From contig NZ_JABEND010000003.1 of the NCBI RefSeq assembly GCF_013002705.1, forward strand, positions 248,001-312,000: a stretch of DNA of 64,000 bases, read 5' to 3'. The notes under the pieces are model-generated. The model had not been told where the DNA came from. It saw only the letters and a list, made by a program, of their open reading frames with translations, and did not search any database. The DNA comes from Nakamurella aerolata (GTDB lineage: Bacteria; Actinomycetota; Actinomycetes; Mycobacteriales; Nakamurellaceae). Positions 18,012 through 27,501 of the stretch are shown piece by piece. How positions within the stretch are numbered: the first letter of the stretch is position 1; every line of letters begins with the position of its first letter. The position numbers were made by a program, and so were the translations under genes.

Positions 18012-19037
18012 CTATTGCCAGGTCATCACGACCTTGCCGGAATCGCCGTGCGCGGCGACGGCAAAGGCGTGCTCGTAGTCGGTGTAGGGGATCCGGTCGG
18101 TGATCACCCCGGAGATGTCGAGGCCCTGGCGCAGCAGCACGCTCATCGCGTACCAGGTCTCGAACATCTCCCTGCCGTAAATCCCTTTCAGGGTCAGCAT
18201 TTTCAGCACAACCTGGGCCACGTCGATGCTGATCTCGGCGCTCGGCAAACCCAGCATGGCGACCCGGCCGCCGTGCGTCATGGCGTCCAGCATCTCGCGC
18301 AGGGCGGCGCCGCTGCCGCTCATCTCAAGGCCGACGTCGAAGCCCTCTGTCATCTCCAGCTCGTCGAAAAGCCGGCGCACCGCACCGGGTTCGGCGCGCA
18401 CCGCCTTGGAGACGCCGAGGCCGCGGGCCAGCTCCAGCCGCCGCTCGGACAGGTCGGTGATCGCCACGTGCCTGGCGCCGGCATGCCGGGCCACCATCGC
18501 GGCCATGATGCCGATCGGTCCGGCACCGGTCACCAGCACGTCCTCGCCGAGGCACGGGAAGCTCAGCGCGGTGTGCACGGCGTTGCCGAACGGGTCGAAG
18601 ATGGCCGCCACCGCTGGATCGAGCTGTTGCTTGTGCACCCAGGCGTTGCTGGCCGGCAACGCCACGTACTCGGCGAACGCGCCGTCCACCTGCACGCCGA
18701 TGCCGCGGGTGTGCTGGCACAGGTGTCGGCGCCCGGCCCGGCAGTTGCGGCAGCGGCCGCACACCAGGTGTCCCTCGCCGGACACCGTGTCGCCCACCTT
18801 CACCTCGGTGACGGCGGAGCCCACCTGCACCACCTCGCCGGCGAACTCGTGCCCCACCACCAGCGGCGCGCGCACCGCGCCGGCCGCCCAGTCGTCCCAG
18901 GCCTTGATGTGCAGATCGGTGCCGCAGATGCCGGTGGCGGCCACCCGAACCAGCACGTCGCCGGCGCCAACGGCCGGCTCCGGAACGTCGGCGAGCTCCA
19001 GCCCGGGCTCGGGCCCACGCTTGATCAGCGCCTTCAT
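18012..19037 (-). CDS. tdh: L-threonine 3-dehydrogenase
   Basis: A 341-residue zinc-dependent medium-chain dehydrogenase that oxidises L-threonine to 2-amino-3-ketobutyrate with NAD+. Catalytic zinc region [16 protein letters not shown] (Cys near 38), GHEFAGEV, the structural-zinc four-Cys loop [15 protein letters not shown], and the Rossmann motif TGAGPIGIM near 172. The frame stays open far upstream, but the ATG at 19037 gives the family's exact usual length and follows an AAGGGTG sequence. Product passes to Kbl, encoded next. Confidence 0.96.
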   Translation of the reverse strand: MKALIKRGPEPGLELADVPEPAVGAGDVLVRVAATGICGTDLHIKAWDDWAAGAVRAPLVVGHEFAGEVVQVGSAVTEVKVGDTVSGEGHLVCGRCRNCRAGRRHLCQHTRGIGVQVDGAFAEYVALPASNAWVHKQQLDPAVAAIFDPFGNAVHTALSFPCLGEDVLVTGAGPIGIMAAMVARHAGARHVAITDLSERRLELARGLGVSKAVRAEPGAVRRLFDELEMTEGFDVGLEMSGSGAALREMLDAMTHGGRVAMLGLPSAEISIDVAQVVLKMLTLKGIYGREMFETWYAMSVLLRQGLDISGVITDRIPYTDYEHAFAVAAHGDSGKVVMTWQ

Positions 19038-19205
19038 CTGAGATTCACCCTTGAACACCTTCCGTCCGCTGCGGGCCGGCGGCAGCACGCCAACGACGTT
19101 CCGTCCGGCCACCGGCCTGATGCACGCTATCCCCCGCGCCGCAGGCCGCCGACCCTGGCCACGGCGTGGTCCGCGGCACCCGGCGGCGGCGGGATACTGG
19201 AGATC

Positions 19206-20474
19206 ATGACCTCCACCCTGCCTGCCCCGGCCGCGCCGGCCGCACCCGTGGGTGACGCCGCCCCCGGGGGCACTGCCGCTGGGGGTACTGCCGCAGCCGG
19301 CGCCGGCGGCACGGTCCGGGTGGGCACCGACCGCCCGGCCGGCGCCGTCGCCGATCCGATGACGATCGGCCGGTACCAGGTCTGGCCGCCGGTGGAGCTG
19401 GCGCCGATGGCCGGCATCACCAACCGCAGCTTCCGCAAGCTGTGCCGCGAGTTCGGTGCCGGGCTGTACGTCTGCGAGATGGTCACCACCATGGCGCTGG
19501 TGGAGCGGAACCCGAAGACCATGGACATGGTGCGGTTCGGGCCACAGGAGTCGCCGCGCTCGCTGCAGCTGTACGGCGTCGACCCCGACGTGGTGCGGCG
19601 CAGCGTCGAGTTGATCGTCGAGGACGATCTGGCCGACCACATCGACCTGAACTTCGGCTGCCCGGTGCCGAAGGTGACCCGCCGCGGCGGCGGCAGCGCC
19701 CTGCCCTACAAGCGCAAGCTCTTCGAATCCATTGTCTCGCAAGCGGTTACCGCTGCCGCGCCGGCGAACATCCCGGTCACCGTGAAGATGCGGATCGGCA
19801 TCGATCCCGAGCACATCACCTACCTGGACGCCGGCCGCATCGCCGAGGGCTGCGGTGCCGCGGCAGTGGCGCTGCACGGCCGCACCGCGCTGCAGCACTA
19901 CTCCGGAACCGCCGACTGGTCGGCCATCGCGCGACTCAAGGAGACCGTCACCAGCGTGCCGGTGCTCGGCAACGGCGACATCTTCTCCGCGCAGGACGCG
20001 CTGAACATGATGGCGCGCACCGGATGTGACGGCGTGGTGGTCGGCCGCGGCTGCCAGGGCCGGCCGTGGCTGTTCGCCGAACTGGCCGCCGCCTTCGACG
20101 GCCGGCCCTCCCCCACCCCGCCGACGCTGCGCGAGGTCGCGGCCATCATGCGCCGGCACGCCGAGCTGCTCTGCGAGGAGTTGGGCCCGGCCCGCGGCAT
20201 CCGCGATCTGCGCAAGCACATCTCTTGGTACCTGCGGGGTTTCGTCGTCGGGTCCACCGCTCGGCTCGACCTCGGCATGGTCGACTCGCTGGACGATCTT
20301 GACCGGATGATCGACCAGCTCGACCTCACCCAGCCCTACCCCACCGACGCCGAAGGGCCGCGCGGCCGGGCCGGCTCGCCGCAGTCGAAGGTGGCGCTGC
20401 CGCACGGCTGGTTGACCGACCCGGACGAGTTGGCCGTCCCGGAAGGCGCGGAGATCGGCACCAGCGGGGGCTGA
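19206..20474 (+). CDS. dusB: tRNA-dihydrouridine synthase, DusB/Nifr3 type
   Basis: A 422-residue FMN enzyme that reduces uridine to dihydrouridine in tRNA D-loops. The TIM barrel begins at about 60 ([14 protein letters not shown]). The catalytic Cys lies in [18 protein letters not shown], the FMN-binding VKMRIG and GNGDIFS follow, with [13 protein letters not shown] near the end and a C-terminal helical RNA-binding domain. Residues 1-50 are an Ala/Gly/Pro-rich extension not found in typical DusB, so the ATG at MTIGRYQV (about 19358) is an alternative start; the first ATG is preceded by CTGGAG. Divergent from tdh; a lipoprotein gene follows after 3 bp. Confidence 0.93.
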   Translation: MTSTLPAPAAPAAPVGDAAPGGTAAGGTAAAGAGGTVRVGTDRPAGAVADPMTIGRYQVWPPVELAPMAGITNRSFRKLCREFGAGLYVCEMVTTMALVERNPKTMDMVRFGPQESPRSLQLYGVDPDVVRRSVELIVEDDLADHIDLNFGCPVPKVTRRGGGSALPYKRKLFESIVSQAVTAAAPANIPVTVKMRIGIDPEHITYLDAGRIAEGCGAAAVALHGRTALQHYSGTADWSAIARLKETVTSVPVLGNGDIFSAQDALNMMARTGCDGVVVGRGCQGRPWLFAELAAAFDGRPSPTPPTLREVAAIMRRHAELLCEELGPARGIRDLRKHISWYLRGFVVGSTARLDLGMVDSLDDLDRMIDQLDLTQPYPTDAEGPRGRAGSPQSKVALPHGWLTDPDELAVPEGAEIGTSGG

Positions 20475-20477
20475 GAG

Positions 20478-21107
20478 ATGCCTTACCCCCGGCGCACCAC
20501 TCGGATGGTCGCGCCCGCCGCCGCGCGCGGGTTGGGCGCCGGGTTGGCCGGTGCCGTGCTGCTGATCGGCCTGACGGCGTGCACCACCGGCGCGGCACCG
20601 CAGGAATCACGATCGGCCGTGGTCTCCGGCTCGTCGGCAGCGGGATCCGGCTCGCCGGCAGCGGGATCCGGCTCGCCGGCAGCGGGTTCCGCTCCGGGCT
20701 CGGCGCCGGGCAGCCGTGGCGCCATCCACGTGTCCGGCGCCGCTGCCGCCGTGCCGCCGACGGTGACGCAGGCCATCACGGCGTCCGTCGAGCAGGTCAA
20801 CGCCACCGCGGGAGGCGACCCGGCCGAGCAGCGAAAGGTACTGCTGCAAACAGTTGATCCGGCCCAGCGGGACACTCAGCAGTCCTGTGCGCAGGCCAGC
20901 ACCACGGTAGAATTCCAGCCGGCTTGGGAGGGTCTGCGGGCCGACCCGACCGGTGCCGAGGGGGCATTCCTGCTGCCGACGTTGGTCCGCGTTCATCGCG
21001 GTGGCCGAATCACAAGCAACGATCTGACCACCTTGCGCGTCTTGGTCACAGCGGAGGCGTCTGCGTCGGGGATGACGGCATGGCTGCCAGCCCTGTGTGT
21101 GCGGTAA
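20478..21107 (+). CDS. Putative lipoprotein
   Basis: A 209-residue predicted surface lipoprotein: basic N-terminus, hydrophobic core and lipobox LTAC near residue 35. A Gly/Ser/Ala linker with tandem GSGSPAA repeats (about 48-80) leads to a 120-residue domain that I do not recognise, containing two Cys (CAQAS and the C-terminal CVR) that could pair. It starts 3 bp after the dusB stop, so the two genes probably share a transcript, though a shared function is not apparent. Confidence 0.7.
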   Translation: MPYPRRTTRMVAPAAARGLGAGLAGAVLLIGLTACTTGAAPQESRSAVVSGSSAAGSGSPAAGSGSPAAGSAPGSAPGSRGAIHVSGAAAAVPPTVTQAITASVEQVNATAGGDPAEQRKVLLQTVDPAQRDTQQSCAQASTTVEFQPAWEGLRADPTGAEGAFLLPTLVRVHRGGRITSNDLTTLRVLVTAEASASGMTAWLPALCVR

Positions 21108-21144
21108 CGCCGGTACGGGCAGACCCCTCCTGCCGGTGTCGGCG
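21108..21144 (+). terminator. Hairpin after dusB-lipoprotein unit
   Basis: Fifteen-base arms CGCCGGTACGGGCAG and CTGCCGGTGTCGGCG pair with a few mismatches around a 7-base loop, beginning at the first base after the lipoprotein stop. Placement fits an intrinsic terminator before the LCP gene. Confidence 0.5.
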
Positions 21145-21296
21145 GTGGGCCAGGGGGCCGTGGTCGGCGGGCCGCATTGTCCGGGCGCGGTCCACAACGG
21201 CGCCTCGTACCATCGGGAGCGTCGCCAGCGGGCTCCCGGCCGCCGGCAGTTTTTCCGTGTCCGAAGGCCGGGCACGGTGAGCGATGAGGAGACCGC

Positions 21297-24200
21297 GTGA
21301 GCCAGTCGTCCGGCGACGCACGCGACGGCCGCGACCGGACCGGCACCGGCCGGGACGCGGAGGGCTCCGCACCGTGGGAACGGCCAGGCCGCTGGAACCG
21401 GCGCCGGCTGGACGCCACCAGGGTCGACGATCTGCTGGCCAGGCTCGGTAACGACGACGAAGGCTCCGGCCGCCGGCGCCGCCGCGGCCAGGCCGCCGGG
21501 CAACAACAGCCCAGCGAGGACGTCGGGGTGGTTCCGGGATTCGCCGGTGGGCCACGCCAGGACGACGAGCCGCAGCCCGACACCCGCATCCCGGCCCGCG
21601 AGCTGATCGCCGCCCTGCAGGCGGGCAATGCCTCACCGGACAACGCCGAGTCGGGCGATGCCGACCGGCCCGAACACGATCCGGCCGCCTCCGGCGAACC
21701 TGCCGCCGGGCCGAGTGACACCGCCGGGCCGAGTGACACCGCGGTACCTAGTGACACTGCGGTACCTAGTGACACTGCGGAACCGAGCGACACCGAGCCG
21801 GGCGACACCGCGACGTCCGGAGTCACCCCGGGTTCGGGTGACAGTGCGGACGAGCAGCGCCGCCGAGCCGCCGCCACCGAGGACGCCGCCGTCGCCTGGG
21901 CCACCGCGCTGGCCGACAGCCGGAACCAGCAGCCGCAGCTCGGTCGGTACGACGCACCGGCTGCCGGCCACCCGCTCGGCGACGCCGCCACCCGCGCCGC
22001 GACGCCGGCCGGCCCGGCCTTCGACGCGTCCGCCCCGCACTGGGTGACCGCGGCCCCGTACGACGGCGCCGACGATCTCACCCGCGAGCTGCCGCGCATC
22101 GACACCGAAGACGTCGCCACCATCCTGCAGTCGCTGAACCGCGACGTGGGCTGGCCGACGGCCGACACCAAGTTTTCGCACAGCACCCCGGCGGCCCCCC
22201 GGGACGAGGCGGCCGACCGCGAGCCCACCGCCCCCGGCGCCGATGACGCGCCCACCACGCTGCTCGCCGCAACGCCGGCCGCCGAACGTGGTGCCGCCGC
22301 CCCGTCCACCGCCGACACTTCGGAGCCCACCTCCGACTCGTCCGGCACGCCGGAATCGGACCGGGCGCAGTCGGGACCGGCCGGAACCGCCGACCGGGCT
22401 GACTCCGACCAGGAACCGCGTCCGGCAGCCGCCGCAGCGCTGGGCGGGAACGCAGCAGCAACGGCAACGGCAGGGGCCGCCGCGGCGGGGGCAACGGCAA
22501 CACCGGCGGCAGCGTCCGCCGGCACCGCAGCATCCAATGACGCGGCAGCGCCCGGCAGCACCGCAGCGTCCGACAGCACCGCAGCGTCCGCCGGCACCGC
22601 AGCGTCCAGCGACGCCGCAGCGTCCGGCGGCAGCGCATCATCCAATGGCACCGAATCACCGCCACCCCCACCGCGCAGGCCACCGGCGCGCGGCGGCACC
22701 GGCGGGCACCGCGGCTGGGTCGCCACCGTGCGGTCGGTGGTCGCGCTGGTCGCGGTGATGGTGCTGGTGGTGAGCGGCGTCTACTGGAACATCAAGCGCA
22801 GCGCCCAGGCCGAGATCGACAACCACTCGGTGCCGCTGCCGGACGACGCCGACGTCTCCGCCCCGGTGAACCCCACCAACCCGACGCGAACCGGCAGCAA
22901 CGACAACAACAATCCGGTTCCGGCCGCCGGTGAGGCCCCCAAGATGTACCCGCCGGAGAACATTCTGCTGATGGGGTCGGACACCCGTTCCGGCGCCAAC
23001 GGCAACGCCGGCAACACCGGCTCGGGCACCAGCGACTCCGCACAGTCGGACACCCTGATGATCGCGCACATCTCCGGCGACCGGCAGCGGGTGACCATCG
23101 TCAGCATCCCCCGCGATCTCAGGGTGCAGAGGGTCGATTGCCGACTGTGGGACGCCGGCACCGGCAAGCTCAGCGACGAGTGGGAACGCGTCAGCAAGGG
23201 CGCCACCGGCAAGATCACCAACGCCTACTCGGTCGGCGGCCCGACCTGCACCACCGCCTTCGTGCAGAAGCTGACCGGGCTGAACATCGACAGGGTCATC
23301 TCCATCGATTTCGAAGGCTTCAAGACGATGGTGAACGCCCTTGACGGCATCAACGTCAACATCTGCAAGCCGATCAACGACCGCGAACTGCAGTGGATCG
23401 TCAAGGAGTCCGGCCCCAACATCCCGATCAGCGGCGAGCAGGCGCTGAGCCTGGTGCGGGCCCGCAAGGTGATCGGCGACCCCAGCGGCGACATCGGTCG
23501 GATCCGGCGGCAGCAGGTGGTGCTGTCCACCATGCTGCGCAAGGCCACCAGCGCCGGAACGCTCACCGACCCCGGCAAGCTCAACAACTTCTTGACGGCA
23601 TTCGCCAAGTCGACCAACACCGCCAACGTCAACATCGACACCCTGGTGCAACTGCGCAAGCAACTCGGCGACCTGACGCCCGGCAAGATCACCTTCTACA
23701 CGCTGCCGACGCGTCCCGACCCGAACAACCCCGAGGAATACCGGATCGCCGACAAGACCGCGAGCGCGGTCTGGGAGGCGCTGCGCAACGACACCCCGCT
23801 GCCGGGCCAAACCGGCGGCCCGGCAGCGCCCAGCAGTACCGCACCCGCCGGTTCGGCCGGCGGCACCGGGTCGACGGCCGCCACCAGCTCGGCACCGGCG
23901 TCCAGCTCGGCATCGGCGTCCCGCAGCTCGGCGGCCTCCACCACCACGTCGAGCGCCGCGCCGCAAACGGTTGTCGGCGATCTGGCGTCGATCAATCTGA
24001 AGGTCTACAACGTGGCCGGCACCGGTGGGATCGCCGGCGAGGTCCGCGATCAGTTGGCATCGTCCGGGTTCGACGTGCCCGACTCGGCGCTGGTCAGGGA
24101 CGACAACGCCACCCAGTCGTCGGTGCAGGTGCTCTACGGCCCCGGGCACCGCGCGCAGGCGGCGGCGGTGGCGGCGGCCGTGCCCCAGGCCACCCTGAAA

Positions 24201-24488
24201 CAGCGCCAGGACCTCGGCGACGAGGTGCGGTTGCTGGTGGGCAGCGGGTGGGACGGCACCATCGAGCGGGTGCGGCCCGGCCAGACCCTGCCGTCCCGGC
24301 TGCAGACCACGGCGCCGCGCAGCGCCGCGGCGACCTCGGCCACCTCGGCTGCGGAATCGTCGACCAGCGGGACCGGCTCCACCGGCGCAGCGAAGGCCAC
24401 CACCAGCTCGAAGCCGAGCAGCACCGTCACCATCAAGAGCTCGGACATCGCCTCGGTGAACGCCGCCGAAACCACCGACTGCGCTTAG
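21297..24488 (+). CDS. LytR-CpsA-Psr (LCP) family protein with long disordered N-terminus
   Basis: A 1063-residue, single-pass membrane protein expected to transfer wall polymers (such as arabinogalactan or teichoic-type glycans) from lipid carriers to peptidoglycan. Residues 1-475 are cytoplasmic and disordered, with tandem PSDTA(V/G) repeats near 140-170 and Ala/Ser/Thr repeats near 385-450. The TM helix is at about 482-502, the LCP domain at about 560-830 (LLMGSDTR, IPRDLRV, RARKVIGDPSGDIGRIRRQQ with the pyrophosphate-binding Arg), and a LytR_C domain at about 900-1000. GTG start preceded by GAGGAG. Most LCP proteins are 300-550 residues, so the N-terminal half is unusual. Confidence 0.9.
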   Translation: MSQSSGDARDGRDRTGTGRDAEGSAPWERPGRWNRRRLDATRVDDLLARLGNDDEGSGRRRRRGQAAGQQQPSEDVGVVPGFAGGPRQDDEPQPDTRIPARELIAALQAGNASPDNAESGDADRPEHDPAASGEPAAGPSDTAGPSDTAVPSDTAVPSDTAEPSDTEPGDTATSGVTPGSGDSADEQRRRAAATEDAAVAWATALADSRNQQPQLGRYDAPAAGHPLGDAATRAATPAGPAFDASAPHWVTAAPYDGADDLTRELPRIDTEDVATILQSLNRDVGWPTADTKFSHSTPAAPRDEAADREPTAPGADDAPTTLLAATPAAERGAAAPSTADTSEPTSDSSGTPESDRAQSGPAGTADRADSDQEPRPAAAAALGGNAAATATAGAAAAGATATPAAASAGTAASNDAAAPGSTAASDSTAASAGTAASSDAAASGGSASSNGTESPPPPPRRPPARGGTGGHRGWVATVRSVVALVAVMVLVVSGVYWNIKRSAQAEIDNHSVPLPDDADVSAPVNPTNPTRTGSNDNNNPVPAAGEAPKMYPPENILLMGSDTRSGANGNAGNTGSGTSDSAQSDTLMIAHISGDRQRVTIVSIPRDLRVQRVDCRLWDAGTGKLSDEWERVSKGATGKITNAYSVGGPTCTTAFVQKLTGLNIDRVISIDFEGFKTMVNALDGINVNICKPINDRELQWIVKESGPNIPISGEQALSLVRARKVIGDPSGDIGRIRRQQVVLSTMLRKATSAGTLTDPGKLNNFLTAFAKSTNTANVNIDTLVQLRKQLGDLTPGKITFYTLPTRPDPNNPEEYRIADKTASAVWEALRNDTPLPGQTGGPAAPSSTAPAGSAGGTGSTAATSSAPASSSASASRSSAASTTTSSAAPQTVVGDLASINLKVYNVAGTGGIAGEVRDQLASSGFDVPDSALVRDDNATQSSVQVLYGPGHRAQAAAVAAAVPQATLKQRQDLGDEVRLLVGSGWDGTIERVRPGQTLPSRLQTTAPRSAAATSATSAAESSTSGTGSTGAAKATTSSKPSSTVTIKSSDIASVNAAETTDCA

Positions 24489-24576
24489 CAAACGACGCCG
24501 CACGCGGGCGGACACCACCTGTCGACCACCCGGACCAGGTTCCGAAACCGGCGCTGAACTGGAAGCTTGGCGCGCG

Positions 24577-24609
24577 GTCCATACGGTGTTCACGGCGCGT
24601 TCATCCGGC
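24577..24609 (+). promoter_or_regulatory. PHO box upstream of phoU
   Basis: Two in-phase 11-mers, GTTCACGGCGC (24588-24598) and GTTCATCCGGC (24599-24609), are preceded by a weaker third (GTCCATACGGT, 24577-24587). The spacing and core match actinobacterial phosphate-response regulator boxes. A TAGGCT hexamer at 24637-24642 lies 6 bases before the phoU ATG. Confidence 0.75.
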
Positions 24610-24648
24610 GACTCGGCCGCACGGGTGACGACCGCCTAGGCTGGTGCC

Positions 24649-25326
24649 ATGCGTCAGGCCTACCAGATCCAGCTCGCCGATCTCGGCGACCATGGCGCCC
24701 GCATGTGCGATGTCGCGTCGACCGCCATGCGTGATGCCTCCACCGCGTTGTTCAACGCCGACCTCACCCTTGCCGAGCAGGTGATCGGCATGGACGTGCA
24801 GTTGGACGAGATGCGAGCCTCAGCCGAGACTTCCGCCCTTGAGCTGCTGGCGCTGCAATCTCCGGTGGCTTCGGATCTGCGCGCGGTGGTCGCCGCCATC
24901 TGGATCGTCGCCGACCTGCAGCGGATGGGCACCCTGGCCATCCACGTCGCCAAGGCCGCAAGGCGCCGGCACCCGAGAACCGTTGTGCCGGCGGAGATCA
25001 AGCCGATCTTCGAGCGGATGAGTTCGGTGGCGCTGCACCTTTCCGGCCGGGCCGCCGAGGTGCTGCGCACCCGCGACCTCGACATCGCCGGTGGCATGAA
25101 CGCCGAGGACGACCTGATGGACGACCTGCACGGCCAGATGTTCGCCGCGCTGATGAGCCCGAGCTGGTCGCACGGCGTCCCCGCGGCCGTCGACCTTGCG
25201 CTGCTCGGCCGCTTCTACGAGCGCTACGCCGACCACGCCGTCGCCGTCGCCCGCCGGGTCACCTTCCTGGTCACCGGCGAGAACGTCGGCGGCGACACCA
25301 CGGTGCTGCTCAGCCCGCCCGAGTAA
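24649..25326 (+). CDS. phoU: Phosphate signalling protein PhoU
   Basis: A 225-residue all-helical cytoplasmic protein with two PhoU repeats (about 5-105 and 115-215). Metal-binding motifs are DVQLDEM near 48 and RFYERYADHAVAVARR near 190. PhoU links Pst transporter activity to the phosphate two-component system and keeps the response off in phosphate excess. It faces pstB convergently. The TAGGCT box lies 6 bases upstream of the ATG and no ribosome-binding site is visible, suggesting a leaderless mRNA under the PHO box just upstream. Confidence 0.95.
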   Translation: MRQAYQIQLADLGDHGARMCDVASTAMRDASTALFNADLTLAEQVIGMDVQLDEMRASAETSALELLALQSPVASDLRAVVAAIWIVADLQRMGTLAIHVAKAARRRHPRTVVPAEIKPIFERMSSVALHLSGRAAEVLRTRDLDIAGGMNAEDDLMDDLHGQMFAALMSPSWSHGVPAAVDLALLGRFYERYADHAVAVARRVTFLVTGENVGGDTTVLLSPPE

Positions 25327-25365
25327 ACCGGAGCCTCCCGCCCCTCCCGCCGGCGGCTGCGTCAA

Positions 25366-25402
25366 CGTCAGTTGCGTCAGTTGCCAGTTGCGTCAGGTGC
25401 CA
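25366..25402. repeat. GTCAGTTGC short repeats downstream of phoU
   Basis: Four partial copies of GTCAGTTGC lie within 37 bases in the phoU-pstB gap. The same nonamer makes up the array at 9998-10080, which is 15 kb away. Confidence 0.6.
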
Positions 25403-25420
25403 ATGCTGCCGGTAACCTAC

Positions 25421-25456
25421 GGCCGCCCACTCCCCCGACACAGGAAGTGGGCGGCC
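25421..25456. terminator. Hairpin between convergent phoU and pstB
   Basis: Perfect 11-bp stem GGCCGCCCACT / AGTGGGCGGCC with a 14-base loop, followed on the plus strand by GAGTCTTGTTG. It lies between the two stop codons and could stop transcription from both sides. Confidence 0.7.
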
Positions 25457-25506
25457 GAGTCTTGTTGCCGCGCAGGACGTATCAGATTTTTCAGCGCTGA
25501 GCTGGC

Positions 25507-26286
25507 TCAGCCGAACCGACCGGAAATGTAGTCCTCGGTGGCCTTCTGCGACGGGTTCGAGAAGATCTTGCTGGTCTCGTCGTACTCGATGAGCTTGCCC
25601 GGCTGGCCGACCCCGGCGAGGTTGAAGAACGCGGTGCGGTCGCTGACCCGCGCCGCCTGCTGCATGTTGTGGGTGACGATGACGATGGTGTAGCGGGTCT
25701 TCAACTCGCTGATCAGGTCTTCGATCGCCAGGGTGGAGATCGGGTCGAGGGCCGAGCACGGCTCGTCCATCAGCAGCACCTCGGGCTCGACGGCGATGGC
25801 CCTGGCGATGCACAACCGCTGCTGCTGACCACCGGACAGCCCGGCGCCGGGCTTGCCCAGCCGGTTCTTGACCTCCTCCCAGAGGTTGGCGCCGCGCAGC
25901 GAGCGCTCGACAATGTCGTCGAGTTCCTTCTTGCCCTTGCGGCTGCCGGCGATCTTGTAGCCGGCGATCACGTTGTCGTAGATCGACATGGTGGGGAACG
26001 GGTTCGCCTTCTGGAACACCATCCCGACGGTGCGGCGCACGTTCACCGGGTCGATGCCGGGGCCGTACAGGTCTTCACCGTCCAGCATCACCTTGCCGGT
26101 GACCCGGCCGCCGGGGATCACCTCGTGCATCCGGTTCAGGGTGCGCAGGAAGGTGGACTTGCCGCAGCCGCTGGGTCCGATGAAGGCGGTGACGGTGAGC
26201 GGGGCGATCTTGATGGACGCGCCCTCCACCGCCAGGAAGTCGCCGTAGTAGACGTTCAGGTCGTCGACGTCGATGCGTTTGGCCAC
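25507..26286 (-). CDS. pstB: Phosphate ABC transporter ATP-binding protein
   Basis: A 259-residue cytoplasmic ATPase driving high-affinity phosphate import. Walker [10 protein letters not shown] near residue 36, Q-loop [12 protein letters not shown], signature LSGGQQQR near 155, Walker [13 protein letters not shown] and the H-loop THNMQQA are all intact. Length equals the family norm. GTG start with GAAGGAAA 7 bases before it. Last gene of pstS-pstC-pstA-pstB; a 129-bp gap with two CCGCCGGCGG palindromes separates it from pstA. Confidence 0.97.
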   Translation of the reverse strand: MAKRIDVDDLNVYYGDFLAVEGASIKIAPLTVTAFIGPSGCGKSTFLRTLNRMHEVIPGGRVTGKVMLDGEDLYGPGIDPVNVRRTVGMVFQKANPFPTMSIYDNVIAGYKIAGSRKGKKELDDIVERSLRGANLWEEVKNRLGKPGAGLSGGQQQRLCIARAIAVEPEVLLMDEPCSALDPISTLAIEDLISELKTRYTIVIVTHNMQQAARVSDRTAFFNLAGVGQPGKLIEYDETSKIFSNPSQKATEDYISGRFG

Positions 26287-26415
26287 TGGGGTTTCCTTCG
26301 TATGGTTGAAAAAGCTATGTAGTTCTCGTCGGGAGCAACAACGGGACCTGGCGGGCGATTCCGCCGGCGGCTGCGGCGGGCGGTGCCGCCGGCGGTTCCA
26401 TCCGGACCGATCCGG

Positions 26416-27501
26416 TCAGCCGCGCTTGGGCTGGGCCAGCCGGGCCAGCAGTCGGGCGATGACGTTGAGCAGCAACACCAACAGCACAAGGGTGAGCGCC
26501 GCGCCCCAGGCCCGGCCGTCGGTGAACTCACCGGAGTTGCCGGTGCGCTTGCCGAGCTGGTCCCACACCATCATCGGCAGCGTGCCCTGGTCGCCGGAGA
26601 ACGGATTGAAGTTGATCCGGTCCGCGTAGCCGACCAGCAGGATCAGCGGGGCGGTCTCGCCGGCGACGCGGGCGATGGCCAGCAGCGCCGAAGTGATCAG
26701 ACCCGACATCGCCGTCGGCAGCACGATTTTGGTGATGGTGCGCCACTTCGGCACGCCGAGCGCAAGGCTGGCGTCGCGCAGGTCGCGCGGGACCAGCCTG
26801 AGCATCTCCTCCGAGCTGCGCACCGCCACCGGAATCATCAGGATCGCCAGCGCCAGCGAACCGGCGAACCCGAACGGGCGGGCGCCGGTGCCGAGCAGCA
26901 GGAAGGTGTAGACGAACAGGCCGGCGACGATGGACGGAACACCCGTCATCACGTCGACGAAGAACGTGACGGCCCTGGCGAACGCGCCCTTGCCGTACTC
27001 GACGAGGTAGATGGCGGTGAAGATGCCGACCGGCAGGGCGATCACCGCAGCCAGCGCCACCTGCTCGAGGGTGCCGACCAACGCGTGGTAGATGCCGCCG
27101 CCGGGCTGGTCGGGCCCGACGCCGGCCATCGAGTGGCTGAAGAAGTTGGCGGACAACGCCGGCCAGCCGCGCTGCACGATGTACACCAGGATCAGCACCA
27201 GTGGCACCACCGCCGCCACGAAGCAGGCGTAGATCAGCGTCGAGGCCAGCCGGTCCTTGGCCCGGCGCCGGCCTTCGACCGAGAACGACCAGCCGGTCAG
27301 CACGATGACGAACAGCACCGCGGCCGCCACCACCGTCGTGGACCAGCCCGACCAACTCAGCAGGTACTTGAAGCCGATGGCCAGCGCGATCCCGACGATC
27401 GCGGTGAGCGGCACCGCGAACTTGGGCAGCCTGGCACCGACCAGTTGCGAACGCATCGCCGACGGCTTGGCCTTGGGGGCGGTTTGAAGGTTGGTGCTCA
27501 C
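26416..27501 (-). CDS. pstA: Phosphate ABC transporter permease PstA
   Basis: A 361-residue inner-membrane permease. Eight hydrophobic segments can be counted: two extra helices (about 30-70) precede the canonical six-helix permease core (about 80-355). The cytoplasmic coupling loop is RDASLALGVPKWRTITKIVLP near 250. GTG start overlaps the pstC stop by 4 bases, so the two permeases are translationally coupled, fitting their 1:1 assembly with PstB. Confidence 0.96.
   Translation of the reverse strand: MSTNLQTAPKAKPSAMRSQLVGARLPKFAVPLTAIVGIALAIGFKYLLSWSGWSTTVVAAAVLFVIVLTGWSFSVEGRRRAKDRLASTLIYACFVAAVVPLVLILVYIVQRGWPALSANFFSHSMAGVGPDQPGGGIYHALVGTLEQVALAAVIALPVGIFTAIYLVEYGKGAFARAVTFFVDVMTGVPSIVAGLFVYTFLLLGTGARPFGFAGSLALAILMIPVAVRSSEEMLRLVPRDLRDASLALGVPKWRTITKIVLPTAMSGLITSALLAIARVAGETAPLILLVGYADRINFNPFSGDQGTLPMMVWDQLGKRTGNSGEFTDGRAWGAALTLVLLVLLLNVIARLLARLAQPKRG

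Noticed and set aside
16866-20474. Very long plus-strand open frame (1202 codons) covering kbl, tdh and dusB
   Set aside because: Only its last third (from 19206) is a real gene, dusB; the rest is antisense to kbl and tdh and stays open because of high-GC codon bias.
22656-24593. 645-codon minus-strand frame opposite the LCP gene
   Set aside because: Shadow of the LCP coding frame; no domain, no start signal.
26340-26400. Terminator between pstA and pstB
   Set aside because: Two self-complementary CCGCCGGCGG units are present but pair in several ways; too ambiguous to call.
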